The notes: a model not told the origin generated them from the letters alone. Shown: positions 1-13,740, counted from the first letter of the stretch. The stretch is DNA of 64,000 nucleotides from Macrotrachela quadricornifera (GCA_022393335.1 JAJEKB010020480.1:318724-382723), one strand, 5' to 3'. Translations and numbers: made by a program.

Positions 1-1367
<1,367 letters not shown>

Positions 1368-2125
1368 TATATTATCGTGAATGATATGAGAGATTCGATT
1401 TTTATCCGTTATTAAACTATTCTTATATTGCAACTAAAATGTAACATTTAAGATATACATATGTCTTTGTTTCTCAAAAATATTTATTCAAGATTTAATT
1501 TATTTTGATACTCTTTTGTATTTTCATGATTATTAAAAGCAAAATAAGAATACATTTTATGTTATAAATGTCAATAAGATAACCGAGGACATTTTATAAC
1601 AAAAAACAAATTAATTTATTTCATGATTTTTAAATTTACTGATTGTATACATACAATACAATTTTTTTAATAAAAGTATAATATATTTATCTATTACCAT
1701 ATCATTAGTCCTGACATTTATCAAAAATCTATTGATAAAAATTTCGATAGAAAGTAAGATGACCATCAAATGAAAATAATATACTTTGTACTTATAGATA
1801 ACAAAGATATGACCTATATTCTGTAATACTTTAAAGTATGAAAGAAACATGCAAAGGCAAATATCATAACTCAGTTAGAACAAGCCAAAACAATAGACGA
1901 TTAAGTCTCTATAATCACTAGAAAAGGATTAAAATAGAAAAATAAATGTTAACCAGATTTAGCCTTAAACTGATAATTGTATAATCTTTGAATAACATCA
2001 AAAAAAAATTTAATTTTTAATTTTTATTTAAAATTTAAATAGATTTGATCTTCTATATAAATCATACGAGTAAGAAAAAAAAGAAATAAAGCAAACGAAA
2101 GTCTGTTTATAATAATTATAATAAA
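1368..2125. other. Intergenic spacer between the ETNPPL-like and ALDH3 genes
   Basis: AT-rich DNA with homopolymer runs. The open frame at 1611-1850 has runs of hydrophobic and aromatic residues with no recognisable motif and looks like chance. The spacer must hold the promoter of the ETNPPL-like gene and the 3' end of the ALDH gene; no specific element could be assigned. Confidence 0.5.
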
Positions 2126-3972
2126 TTAAAATTCCCATCTGTCCTGTTGAACACCACGAACAATAATACGTGTTGCGACTGCTGTTGCTAAAGCAGCAAA
2201 AGCCCAAAACCAAAATCCAACTTTAGGTAATGGTAATCGATTTCTATTAACTTTTACAAGTGATTCTAAGAAAGCTGTTTTCTTTTTATTATATGGTGGA
2301 TTACGTTTTGCAATAAGTGGTTCAGCCCATGTAGCTGAATATGCAACTGAACGTGTATGACTAAATGTTTCGAATGAATATTTTCCATGATAATTTCCTA
2401 AACCACTTTCTCCAACACCACCAAATGGTAATGATGGTGGTGCAATTTGAAAAATAACATCATTAACACAAGTTGAACCTGCACTTGTTGAATTAATAAC
2501 ATTTTTAGCTAAATTTTTATTTGATGTAAATACATAGAGAGCTAATGGTTTTGGTCGATCATTAATAATTTTAATAGCTTCACATTCATTATTAACAGTT
2601 ATAAATGGAAGAAGTGGTCCAAATATTTCTTCTTGCATAACTGAATCTGTTTCATTTACATTTGTCCTATATTAAATAAGAAAAAAAAATTTAAAACAAT
2701 TTTATTATTATTTTGCGTTTCATACATAATTGTTGGTGCAATATAATTTTGTTTATCATCTGTTTGTCCACCATAAACAACTTTACTTGTATCAATTAAT
2801 TTTTTAACACGTTGAAAATGTCTTTCATTAACAATATGACAATAAGAATCGGAATTAATTGGATCTTCTGTATAAAATGATTGCCAAGCTTTAATTACTT
2901 CTGGTATAATACGACTTTCTGTTGTTTTTGAACATAAAATATAATCAGGTGCTAAACTAAAATAAAATATATATTGAATATATATACCGATGAAGAATAT
3001 ATTTTTCTCTACAAATTTGAAAAGTAATGACGAACTTGCATTTTTTTTGTTTTCAAAATGGATGGAACTCACTGAATGACTCAATAATATGTTTATCCTA
3101 ATATTCTTTTATAGAGAAAAATAATAGAATCTTTTACCATGTTTGTCCACAATTAATAGTTTTTCCCCATGCAATACGTTTAGCAGTAACTGATATATTA
3201 GCGTCATCAGCAATATAAACTGGACATTTACCACCACATTCAAGTACAACTGGTATCATCTTTTCAGCAGCTGCTTTCATTACTATTCTTCCAACCATTG
3301 TTGAACCAGTATAAAATACATGATCAATATCACCTTTAAGTAATGCTTGAGTTTGATCAACAGCACCAAGTACAATACGAACACAAGCTGGATCAAGATA
3401 ACGTTCAACCATTGTTGCTATAATAGCAGCTGAATTTGGTGCTAATTCCGATGGTTTTATGATTGCACAATTACCAGCTGCTATTGCACCAATTAATGGT
3501 GAAAATGTTAATAAAAATGGATAATTCCATGCACCAATAATTAAACATATACCATATGGTTCGGAATGAACATATTTATCCATTGTAGCAAATGCTAATG
3601 AATCTGATCGATATTCATCACGTGCCCATTCATCTATATGATTAAGCATATGAGTGCATTCATTACGAATCTATATAAATTATTGAAATAAAAAAATAAA
3701 ATAAAATAACAAAGAAAAAAACTTACAACACCACAATCATATAAAAGTGTTTCTGCACTTGGTCGATGAAAATCAGCATTTGCTGCTGAAGCAAAAACTT
3801 CTTTTTGTTCATCACACATTTTAAATAATTGTTCAATTTGTTTTTTACGCCATGATAAAGATTTTGTTTTACCAGAATTAAATGATGCACGAAGATCTTT
3901 GAATATAGTTGATATATTTTCTATCGGTGTCTCAGTCATTGCTGTTGATGACATACTTAAAGAAGAAGACAT
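2126..3972 (-). CDS. ALDH3A2-like: Membrane-anchored fatty aldehyde dehydrogenase (ALDH3 family)
   Basis: Four exons (3727-3972, 3138-3670, 2726-2956, 2126-2666) join in phase into 516 residues plus stop, close to the roughly 485 of ALDH3A2. Seen: [19 protein letters not shown] and [11 protein letters not shown] (NAD fold), [21 protein letters not shown] with the general-base Glu, and the nucleophile motif [18 protein letters not shown], whose catalytic Cys codon is split by intron 2. [11 protein letters not shown] and [26 protein letters not shown] follow. The last ~30 residues ([20 protein letters not shown]) form a hydrophobic tail anchor like that of ALDH3A2, which acts at ER and peroxisomal membranes. 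Known role: NAD-dependent oxidation of long-chain aldehydes, including hexadecenal from sphingolipid breakdown. I chose the ATG at 3972; the next upstream in-frame ATG (4002) adds MFDILTITFF, and two further in-frame ATGs lie just downstream. Confidence 0.93.
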
Positions 3973-6428
3973 GAAAAATGTTATTGTTAATATGTCAAAC
4001 AAAGTCCAAAAATTTTACCTTGACTTCTTCAAAAAGTATTTTCGTTCAGTAATGAAAATACAGCAGGTCAACGAGGTTAAATATAAAGTGTGTTACATTA
4101 CTATCTTTCAATTAACTATTTTTATTGGTTATGAACAAGTTAGTCATTAAATAACACTAAAGATGTCGCACAAAGTTAATAAAAGGCTTTTGTAAATGTT
4201 TTTATCATTTTTACCTTTTAAATAATTTCTTACACTTAACTTTCCTTATAGCATTGATGCAATCAATCGACGTTTGATTATTGTGAGTTTGAATTGTAAT
4301 TAGAAAAATCTTCAAAGCATTTTTCAATATACAATCTATTTTACACAACTCAACATCTAAAGTGTCTGTTAAATACATTATCAAAATTGAATAAGATCGA
4401 TGTAAAGCACTGTTTCAATATCACCCTTATTCAACATTGATTTAAAAAAATATTTTTACGTACATTATGACTAGAGTGAATTAATTTTAATTTAAGATGT
4501 TCTTTATCAAATGTTAATCTGTATAAAATTCTCACGTTATTTTTAAAAACAATAGTTCAGCCCTTTTAACAGTTCCATCCTTCGATTTCCAATTATTGAA
4601 CATTACATAGCATCATAGTGTACTGTATGGACAATATCAAGAGCATGCGGCTATTCAATTGTTCTGACTTTATATTAAATTCAGACTACTATGCAAATGT
4701 GGCATTTTTAGTAGTTAATAATTTTCATCATATACTTCTTGAATGGTTTCTGATAAATATCAGTTTGTTTTCATTTGATTAATTCATCAAGGAAATAATT
4801 ATTTAAATTATTTTAAGTATATAAGGGGCTAACGAAATTATAGGTTCCTTTATGTCGCAAGTAGCGCTCATTCGGTGGATTCGCTGAGCCCTTTCTGGAA
4901 GAAAAACAACTCATTATGAATGTGAAGCTATTTATCATGATCTCGTAAGATGTCTAATCTTAAACGTAGCCATATGACGTAACGATCTACGCAGTCGTGA
5001 TTTACTGTTTTAATAAATGAATACAACGAGCAAACAAACAGAAAAAACGACAACATAAGATATAAAACTGATACGAAAATCTTCTTTCTGAAATTCGTTC
5101 GAATTCGTCATGTTCCTAAAGCTGGATGGTGATCGTAATAAACACTATTACGTATCCACATTCAGACATAAATGATTTCAATAAAAGTATTAGAGAATAA
5201 TAATAAATAATTAGAAAAAGAAGAAAAAACATCTAATGCCAATCTATATACTATAAATACATACACTACACAATGAATATTGAGTTAAATTTAATCAAGG
5301 AAACAACAGAAAAACTGCGAACACCAAGTGTCTGAACTATCCTATATTATAATTTATACAGTCAAATGTATATTTTCGCTTATTCAAATATTTATGAAAG
5401 TTAGGACAATTCAAAGTCAATAGTGGTGCATATTATGAAACGAGTTCTAATTATTTACTGATATTGTTTCATACTCTTTTATTCCAATGGTTTCCTTTTC
5501 TGTCGTTGCTGTTATTCATACGTTCCTAATGATGCCGTTGATAAATTTAGGATCAGGTTTAAGTATTTCACGACGTCTATAAGATTTGTATCGGTTCATT
5601 TGATGAAGACATCTTTGATTGCAACCAAAATGGTTGTATGTGCAGTTATTGTTGTAGAATTTTGTTTCAGCATTATTTGTTTCAGTAGTTGATGAATGCT
5701 ATTAAGGAAGTAGTAATGACATTAGCGGTACTGATCGTAATCCGGTATTGTTTTCTGTTAGGTTTTATTGGGATTGGCCTACCGTGAAAGTGTGGTGTTA
5801 TTGACGGTATGCGAAGGAGGCACCATGTTTCTATGTGAATTGACCTTATTGCAGTTTCGATTTCCTCAGTTAAAATTTGGCAAGCAAGGTTTTCGTTGAA
5901 TAGCACTGTCTATAAGAGTAAATATTTCTTTTCTCTTTTTTTGAAATTTATGTGAGAATGACTCGAAGTGTTCAAAGAGTTTAGACTGCATTTTTTTATT
6001 TTAAGTAAACCTCAATAAGGTATGAAAAAGCTCAAAAGAATATGGGCGCTCAAGCCTTTCTTCCAAAGATATTGAATGTTTACGATATAGTATGAGGGAA
6101 CTAGAATGAAACAATGTATCGCTATTTGTTTTGAAAATAGTGAAATATCAATGGTTAAAAGCTTTCTTTTCTTTTTTTTATGCACTACTTGTTCAACCTG
6201 GTCTGAGTTTAAAGTCAGATTCAGATCTATTTATTTTGATTCTATTCTTTGTTCATGAGCTCAAAGAGCACATAAAATTCTCATTTAATTTCTGATATAA
6301 GTCATGATAGACCTTGATAGATTGCCAAGTATAGAACAATACTAGTACTGTTGCTTTTCTCTTTTTGCAAGGTATTAGTATGACGAAGAAAAGTAGATGA
6401 TTTTAGTCTTACCAGTTTTCAGTTTGAA
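3973..6428. other. Long intergenic region, no gene recognised
   Basis: About 2.4 kb of AT-rich DNA. Open frames at 3899-4150 (plus, overlapping the ALDH first exon) and 5682-5906 (minus) have no recognisable motifs. The only structured element is a short dispersed repeat near 4853-4905, listed separately. It includes the upstream side of the ALDH gene; no convincing core promoter motif was found. Confidence 0.45.
4853..4905. repeat. Short dispersed repeat, copy A
   Basis: A block reading roughly CGCAAGTAGCGCTCATTCGG and continuing through a TCGCTGAGCCCTTTCT core is matched by a diverged copy at about 15296-15345 (CACAAGTAACGCTCGTCCGA, then TCGCTCAGCTCTTTCT). It is more GC-rich than its surroundings and partly self-complementary (GCTCA..TGAGC). 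It may be a conserved end or core of a small non-autonomous element; no coding potential is seen. Confidence 0.5.
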
Positions 6429-7058
6429 GTGATTAACCCATCAAATGTCGTGAAGATTCTTGCTGATCGAACTTCAAACTTATTGTGTTCAGAATTTTCC
6501 ACTAATTCAAGTGGCACCAGTACTATCACAAACTGTGAGTGTGAAGTAGCTGATCTACTTTACAACGTTCTTGAGTCAACATTGAACAGTCATTCATACA
6601 ATTTCGAAGTCGAAACTACGCTCGATCATGATTCAAGCGAAGAGGAAGAGGAGGAGAATACATTGTGTAAAAAGTTTTCACTCGATTACATGACCCGAAC
6701 GGACAATTTCTACGACGAAGTCACCCTAAAAACTGGTCAACGAGAGCGGTGGTGATCGACAATAAAATATCACTTCAAACATATCCTGCATTAAACTTAT
6801 ATCGCTCTATTTCGGCATTATCTTGAGAGACATGATACGACGAAGCAGAAAATTGACAAGATTGATGATTATGTGTTCGATTTGTTCGAACGGGCTAGAG
6901 ATAAGCCTCTTCCTGTGCATGATATCGATCTTTGCAGATGAGGGGTGAAACAAACAATGGATGAAATTTTACACATTGTCGCCGCTTCAGACCGTTGGCC
7001 TCGTATGTTCAAGCATAAACACAACATTATCTCACGGAAGGTGTCCAAGGTAAGATGA
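6429..7058 (+). pseudogene. Decayed Tc5/pogo-like (CENPB-type HTH) transposase N-terminal exon
   Basis: One frame stays protein-like across the whole stretch but is broken by stops at 6753-6755, 6792-6794 and 6939-6941. The first part is an acidic domain (DHDSSEEEEEEN near residue 70). After the first stop the same frame gives FRHYLERHDTTKQKIDKIDD, YVFDLFERARDKPLPVHDID and then VAASDRWPRMFKHKHNIISR. The S-x-x-W..F..(K/R)H.(I/L)..R signature is typical of the second helix-turn-helix of Tc5/CENPB-type transposases. The frame ends at AAG|GTAAGA (7049/7050), a perfect splice donor, so this is probably one exon of a formerly spliced gene. No catalytic DDE part was found downstream. Family placement rests on motif memory only. 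Confidence 0.6.
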
Positions 7059-8626
7059 TTCGTGATAAATCTCTACAAGGATATAAGATCTAATTAGACA
7101 GATCTGACAAAAAACAGTGATACTCTGAGCTAACCGAAGGTGCAGATCATCATAAGTCTTATAAATTAATGATATAATGACTTTACAAATGTTCATGTTT
7201 TACTAGTCTACTATTTTCTCTGTTCTAAAAAACTCATGGTTAATTTTTATTTTTTGCGAGATATTTTTTTAAACTTATAACTTTCTTTTTATATGAGCTA
7301 TCGGGGTCAATCAAAAAGCCATTTTGTAGAGCGTCTTTTACTACATCTTTTCATGAAAAAGACAAATTTTGAATCATATGTTTTGTTAGAGGAAAACGTA
7401 ATATTCAAATCGAGACAGAATTTTGCAGCCACCCTCTATGTGACACAATGTATTGTCTTCAATAATATATCATGTTTTTATATACTATATTTCTAAGAAT
7501 TTTCATTTTTGTTAATTCTTAATGAGACAATAAAGATGAATATTAAAAACAAAATTTATTGAGTGATAAAATAACATGCGAACATAAGTATATATAGCGA
7601 CAGACTGAAAGAAGATAGAGAAAGGAAGTGTGATGGAGCGCTGCAGGCTGCTGACAAGTGATGGTAGCCTCCATCTAATAATGGTTTCTATTACATCTAT
7701 CTTCCAGCCTATTGAGGAAAAAAGCTGTGTATGTATGAAATTTCAAACAAATATTTTCGTCATACTTCTAACGTTGAAAGTGTTCACAAAGCGACTATGT
7801 TTACCAAAGCCATACCTTTTAAGAAGTACAAATAGTAAAATTTTTTTTGCTTTCAAGTTTTAAATATTGAAAACCTAATTCCAGTCTATCACTAATGCTA
7901 TATATTGAAGAAAACATTTTTTTACCAGTCGATAAAAATTCTGCTTCTGTATCTATTCTTTAAATAGAATGTCGTCATCAAATACAACTTATGGTATTTG
8001 TTAAGATTTCTTTGCCGTTGAAGACGAGTATGCTCACGATGATTGTTTTAAAACGAAACGGTTTGAATATAAAAAAAGATAAAAAAAACTTCATTCGGAA
8101 CCATTTGAATGACTTTGGGTGTCTGAATAGTTTTTTCGATTGGTTACATCCTCTAACATCATCGCTTAGACAGGCTAACTGTGAAACTATTATTCCATGT
8201 TTAATCAAAATAATATTCTAACATTTTATTTTGTTATTAAAATAGGAAACGAGAAATTTTGTGTGCAACGAAAGTTAATCGCTGCATTTAAAGAGAAGCA
8301 ATACTTCTTTTAATGAAGAAAATATCTAGAATTCGATGATAATATATTATGTCAATAAGAATATATTAAATGCAATTATTCATCATATTTATTCGTTAAG
8401 TCTCCATTGTCTTCGAAAACTTTGGCTTGTCTCTCTCCAAGATAATATATAACTACTTCTATCAAAATTTCTTACTACATTGTTATTATCACATTTTGGT
8501 AGTTACATATACAGATAAGGAGTTGAATTTTGACAAGATATTCGATGATACATAACACACACGCACAAGGACACTTATAAGATAACAAACTATCTCAAAA
8601 CACATACATTAAAGTGAAATATATTC
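7059..8626. other. Intergenic, no gene recognised
   Basis: Small open frames at 7293-7496, 7630-7863 and 7978-8221 (both strands) were read. None shows a domain, conserved splice context or a plausible composition. The stretch 7978-8220 is open on both strands, which is compatible with a short coding remnant but not evidence for one. Confidence 0.4.
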
Positions 8627-8800
8627 ATGTCACAGTCAATCGCATCATCTTATCAGAAGATGGCTCCATCGCTTCAAACATTGCCGGTAGAATTGGTTTA
8701 TCGAATTCTCGATAACCTTAAACTAGAAACACTTTTTTTGTCTTGCCGTAACGTATGCACAAAGCTCAACTCAATCATAGACACATATGATCGGTATCAG
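8627..8800 (+). pseudogene. F-box protein first exon, probably truncated
   Basis: ATG at 8627 opens MSQSIASSYQKMAPSLQTLP, followed by an F-box: LPVELVYRILDNLKLETLFL, then CRNVCTKLNSIIDTYDRYQ. The exon stops at a good donor, TATCAG|GTAATC (8800/8801), directly after the F-box, as in other F-box genes where the substrate-binding part follows an intron. F-box proteins recruit substrates to SCF ubiquitin ligases through Skp1. I could not find a following exon with LRR or other repeats in the next 2 kb; reading on into the intron ends at 8911. It may be a gene whose later exons are unrecognisable, or a truncated duplicate; I favour truncation. Confidence 0.6.
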
Positions 8801-10764
8801 GTAATCTTCCATTCTATTATAAAACCACATATTCATCACCTTTCCAATGCTTCATTTTCTTCTTTCTGGTTTCAAATGGATAGATTTCATACAACAATAT
8901 TCTCTAGTTGAGTGTATTATATGAAATATAGAAACAAACGTATCAAATTCTTGAAGAATGTCGAAACAATTCTTTTTTCAACTGGATAGCATTCGAGTTT
9001 CACTAAACAGCGAAGTGTAGTGTGAACTTGGCCTTGAGACAAATTACTCAAAACAGAAAGAATTTCTTCAGAACTGAGCGAGCCTAAATTTATGTTGGTC
9101 CATCAAGTACGAGCTTTATTTCTTTTTTTACATAGAAATTTTCTACGTACGCAAAACAAAAATAACTATATAATATTTATCGATCAATAATGACTAAAAT
9201 AGATTGAAATCTATCACTAAATGTCAGCAAATGAATGTTAATCGCATTTATTCTGGTTCTTCATCAGAATTTTTACATGGCTGATGTGTCTTGTATCGAT
9301 AAAAATCAGCAAGTTTTTGCTATACGAACACTTTTCCACTCCCATATAGCTAATAAAAATAAAAAGAGAGCTTATTCAGTTCGATGATAATACTCATCCG
9401 AAGGAGAAAAAAAAATGATATTTCAACACTTCGAAATATGAGTGAGATACCGCACTTTCCTCACCCTTCACTGTAATGAAGACTTAGTTATTCCTTCGTA
9501 CTTTTTCCACGCGCCATGTTGAATGCCCTAACAACTGTATGAAGCTGCATGAGTATTACTGATCTCGACGGGACAACCACTAAGAAAAAATATGTTCTCA
9601 CGAATATAGATCGCACATTTTAGGACATTGCGAATTTTTTCAAGAAAAAAGCACAATAAATACTAGAAAACGAATAGTCATCTGCATGGATGAATGTGAA
9701 ATATGCATCACACAGGAATATTTTTAAACATTAACCATTTAATTAAGACTTATTTGCAAAGATATCAAATACAATCTGTTTTCTAGAAGTGATTGTCGCT
9801 TATTCCTCTTATTTTGCTTATAGGTAGGATTCATTCATAGTGTGGATAACAATTCAAAAACGATTTGTGGCTTTATATCATTCTTTTTAAATTATACTCA
9901 TTTTCCTGAGTTTTCAGTCTCTAGCAGAATATTATAAAGAAAGTCGCAATAGTTGATTTTGGTTTGAAATTTTATGCTATAATACACAGTATTCGAGTGT
10001 TATATTGTAATTCAATATGGTGTGTTGGTTTAATTTCAACACAGACTGATGATTCTTTTTCAATTTGTAGATACGAAACTAAACGCAATACGTTACATTG
10101 CATTAAACGCTCGGAGAAACGTTACAAATGCGAAAATTATAACATAAGTAGTTCCAATTCCTTTTTTATGTATAGTAATGCATAAGTATTTTGATAAATA
10201 TTTTAGAGAAAGCGATAGAAAAAGTATTTTAAACAAAAACATAGCAGACACGAACAGAATCTCATTCTCTATTATTCACCTTTAATAAGAGCCATTTGTT
10301 TGTTGGTTATAATAAAAATGACTTAAACAATGTTTTTAATCACTAAAAAAACGAACATGTCAACAATAGTTAACGTTTCAAATCAACTTCATATAAACTA
10401 CCTCGATATCTTAAGAACTTCTTCATCAAATCATAAAAATAGTAAAACGAAGAAATGGATGGGAAAATCCACCAATTTTTCATGAATATATACAACCTTT
10501 TTTTTTTCTCTCCGAGTTGTACAACTATAAAAATTGCTAAAAATATTTTCAAATTGTGAAGAAAATTCTTGACGATATGTAATGTTTGTTTGAAAAATTA
10601 CTAAAAATTCTTCATAATATTAGACAATTTTCACCTTCTCTAATGGACTTTTAAGTATTAGTAAAAGTTCGAAAAAAAAACACTGAATGATTCTATCAAT
10701 GTAAAAAACCTGAAAGTATTGCAAAAATATTTTAAAAAGACCTCTTAAAAATTCCAGACAAATC
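8801..10764. other. Intergenic or decayed, no gene recognised
   Basis: Nearly 2 kb after the F-box exon. The frames at 9964-10185 and 10370-10552 have no motif. No repeat units or transposon ends were recognised. Confidence 0.4.
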
Positions 10765-11539
10765 AGTTTTTACAACATCTAGCTGATTCCTTACGAGATA
10801 ACAAGATGATTCTTATTTCCTCTTCTTCATCTCTCTCTCTCTCATACTCATCTTTCTCTCTATTCACAGACACTGACAGTGCTGAATTTTTATAATAAGC
10901 AAATTGGACATGTTGGAGCACAATATATCGCCAATGCCTTACGAGACAACAAGGTGGTTCTCATATCTTCTTCTTCATCTCTCTTTCTCTCATATTTATC
11001 TTTTTCTTTATTCACAGACAGTCACTAAGCTGAATCTTTGGGGCAATCAAATTGGAGATGTTGGAGCACAATATCTCGCCAATGCCTTACGAGATAACAA
11101 GGTGATTCACATTTCCTCTTTTTTATCTGTTTCTCATGTTTATATTTCTCTCTATTCACAGATACTCACGAAGTTGAATCTTGGGGGCAATCAAATTGCA
11201 GATGTTGGAGCACAAAATCTCGCTATAGCATTACGAAATAACAAGGTAATCATCATTTCCTCTTCTTCATCTTTCTCTCATATTAATCTTTCTCTCTATT
11301 CACAGATACTGACCGTACTGGATCTTATGGACAATCAAATTGGAGATATTGGAGCACAATATCTCACTATAGCCTTACGAGATAACAAGGTGATTATCAT
11401 TTCCTCTTCTTTATCTGTTTCTCATATTTATCTTTCTCTCTGTTCACAGACACTCAAGAAATTGTATTTCTTTCATAATAACAATATTTCCAGATCACTT
11501 GAAGGAGACCTGCACCGAAAAGACAGTCGATTGATATAA
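10765..11539 (+). pseudogene. Leucine-rich repeat exon array (ribonuclease-inhibitor/NLR type), 5'-truncated
   Basis: Exons at 10870-10953, 11018-11101, 11162-11245 and 11306-11389 are each exactly 84 bp and encode one 28-residue LRR. The consensus is TLTKLNLWGNQIGDVGAQYL followed by ANALRDNK. A last exon (11450-11539) ends TLKKLYFFHNNNIS..DSRLI and a stop. Introns are 64, 60, 60 and 60 bp with near-identical sequence, giving a 144-bp exon-intron period. Upstream, half a repeat (LADSLRDNK, ending at 10812) remains, and the donor after it reads AAG|ATGATT instead of AAG|GTGATT, so it cannot splice normally. No start codon or effector domain (NACHT etc.) is present. Such LRRs mediate protein binding. 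An AATAAA near 11573 could serve as polyA signal. Confidence 0.7.
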
Positions 11540-12867
11540 TAATTGTTTTTGTTGTTTTTTTTAATTGCTACCTAATAAATACTGCCCTTGAATTCTTTTT
11601 TTTTGTTTCTATTCTATTTGCATGCGCGACCAGAGATACTTCTCGATTAGGATGACACAATGGCCTTATACTGTAGACAAGTTCCTACACCCTCATGAGC
11701 GAGGGATACGAAGACTACATGACCTATGGTGTTGTACTAATCGGTCAGTATCGCTGGGTCCGAGGTTTTGTCTCCTTCGGACAGGATTCTATAAATAATA
11801 TACTCACTGGTTTCCTTCTCAACTATTTAAGACATTAAGATAATCTTACTTTTTATGATGATGATGATTTAAAAGAGAAGAAAATATTAGATCGAAGATA
11901 AGTATAAACGAAGAAGAAGAAGAAATAATCACATTGTAATGTATTGTGGCCAACAATTTATTACAAGGAAACTATTGTTGAGAGAGAAGATAAACTTAGT
12001 TCAGAAAAATCGATGAATTAAATAAAAGACTAATAGTTTGTTTGATAAAGAATGAAGAAAAACACAAAAGTCAATAGGTGTGTGTTTTTATTTTTCATTT
12101 TTCTCTTTTCTATGCGCTTTAACTAGAAGATAGACAAAATTTCGACTATAAACTTAATTTTGTACAGAAATTAGAATTTATAATCATAATTCTAATATAT
12201 GAACAAAACTGTTATGTATTTTATACCTTAATCAATGTAGCTCAATGAAAGTTCCATATAAAAATTCAATTTTACAAGCAGATTTATACTTTACAAAATA
12301 AATATAAATACTAGAGGAGAATATCTTTGTATAATACATGAATAGATAATTTTCTAGTAGAAAAATAGAATGTGTTAACAAGAAATATTTATTCTTACCA
12401 TTAATTCGCTTCGATATGTATGTATATGATTTCTAAACATAAGTAGTCTTCCAGGAGTGCAGAATCTTCTGTAAAAACGAAAAACTTCCCCCAACGCAGA
12501 AAAATCAATCAAAAATTTCCCCTCAGTATTCAAGTAAAAGAAATGTTTCCTTTTTAGTATTTTTGTTAAACAAATGAAAAGAGAGAAGAGACTATACAAT
12601 ATGTATAGAATAAAGTTATTAAAACCCTCAAAGTTCCATTAGTTATCGACCGGTTGTGATACTCGCGGCACTTGTTCATTCCGAAAGTGGTTCAAAACAA
12701 CTGAACCGGGATGCGTAATTTTCCAAGTTTGATATTGCTCGCACTTCTTCTAAAATAAGCAGTTTTTATTTTTTTTGCTCATGAAATGATTATCCAGTGG
12801 TTGTTCAATAAGACTATTAGATAAATGTAAGGAAGGAGCATTCCTGTAGACTAAAACTTCATTATCT
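11540..12867. other. Spacer with a GC-richer hairpin block, no gene recognised
   Basis: The interval 11630-11790 is less AT-rich than its surroundings and contains a hairpin (GTCCGAGG facing CCTTCGGAC), but no open frame and no clear tRNA box pair. The rest is AT-rich; the minus frame 12375-12599 has no motif. Confidence 0.35.
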
Positions 12868-13620
12868 ACACTTGTGAGCAAAAGTCTTCCTCCCCTTCTT
12901 CACCCTTATTTTTTTTATGTTAAACTATTTCTTCTGATTTTATATCAAATGAAAGCTCGTGAAAAATAGAGTTTATTGGTACTAAATAAAAAGAGTTATG
13001 AAAATTTCCGTATGTTGAACTATTAAAATGTATAGAATTTTGTAGAATTTAAGTAATATTATTCAGCGAGAGAGTAAGAATGTTTTTCTAGGATGGCAGC
13101 ACTGTGATTTTATAAATAATCCACAAAAATTTTATACCAAATTAAAGCCCGTCGAAAACGGGGTTTACCACTAACGAATAGCAAGGATTGTCACGTCTTA
13201 ATATCGGTTCAGACTATTTGTGCAATTCTACGCTCCCAATCGAACTGCCTCATGAGAGAACTTCTACTATCCCGATAGAGTGCAGAATTGTAAAAATGGT
13301 CGGAATTCAGTATTAAAAAGTAGTGATAATCCTTAGTATTTAGTACTGATAAATCCCATTTTTGACGAGCTTTAATTTGATATAAAATTTATTATGAGTT
13401 CTATTTGCAATCACAGTATTACTTTCATGGAAAAACATTTCTACCTACCCTTTATAAATTTTAAGAGTTCAACATACGAAAGTTCGCATAACTCTTATTA
13501 TTTAATACTGATAAAGTCCATTTTTCACGAGGTTTCATTTGATATAAAATTAGAAGCAATAGTTTGACACAAAGAAAATACGGGCGAAGGGGGGGAGAAA
13601 GACTTTTGCGAATAAGTGTA
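12868..13620. repeat. Long imperfect palindrome (foldback element 1)
   Basis: The left arm starts ACACTTGTGAGCAAAAGTCT and the reverse complement of the right end reads ACACTTATTCGCAAAAGTCT. Similarity continues inward through TTTTATATCAAATGAAA, GAGTTATG..CGTATGTTGAACT, AATGTTTTTC, CAAATTAAAGC and GCAATTCT to a centre near 13244. There is essentially no unique loop. No open frame is conserved between arms. The structure suits a foldback or MITE-like non-autonomous DNA element, or an inverted duplication; target-site duplications were not established. Confidence 0.75.
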
Positions 13621-13740
13621 TTGGATCATTTACGTATAAAATAATATTTTCACCTAAGAAAATTTTCTTATTATTTCCTATTAGAAATAATTCCAAAGTC
13701 AATAATTTTTCAAAATTTTTCCGAAACTTAAAAAATTTCT

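Noticed and set aside
4853..4905. Hammerhead ribozyme core in the dispersed repeat
   Set aside because: Neither copy contains the required CTGATGA and GAAA core elements in order.
6753..6941. TGA read as an amino acid (alternative genetic code or selenocysteine)
   Set aside because: Intact genes in the window use TGA as stop and TGG for Trp; the remnants also carry TAA, TAG and frameshifts, so decay is simpler.
10904..11539. Single 211-residue open frame across the LRR array
   Set aside because: It reads through three clear introns, each starting GT and ending TTCACAG, and its start lies out of frame inside an LRR exon; the exon structure is the better reading.
11630..11790. tRNA gene or tRNA-derived SINE head
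   Set aside because: A GGGTCCGAGG-like string resembles a B box, but no A box at the right distance and no cloverleaf could be drawn.
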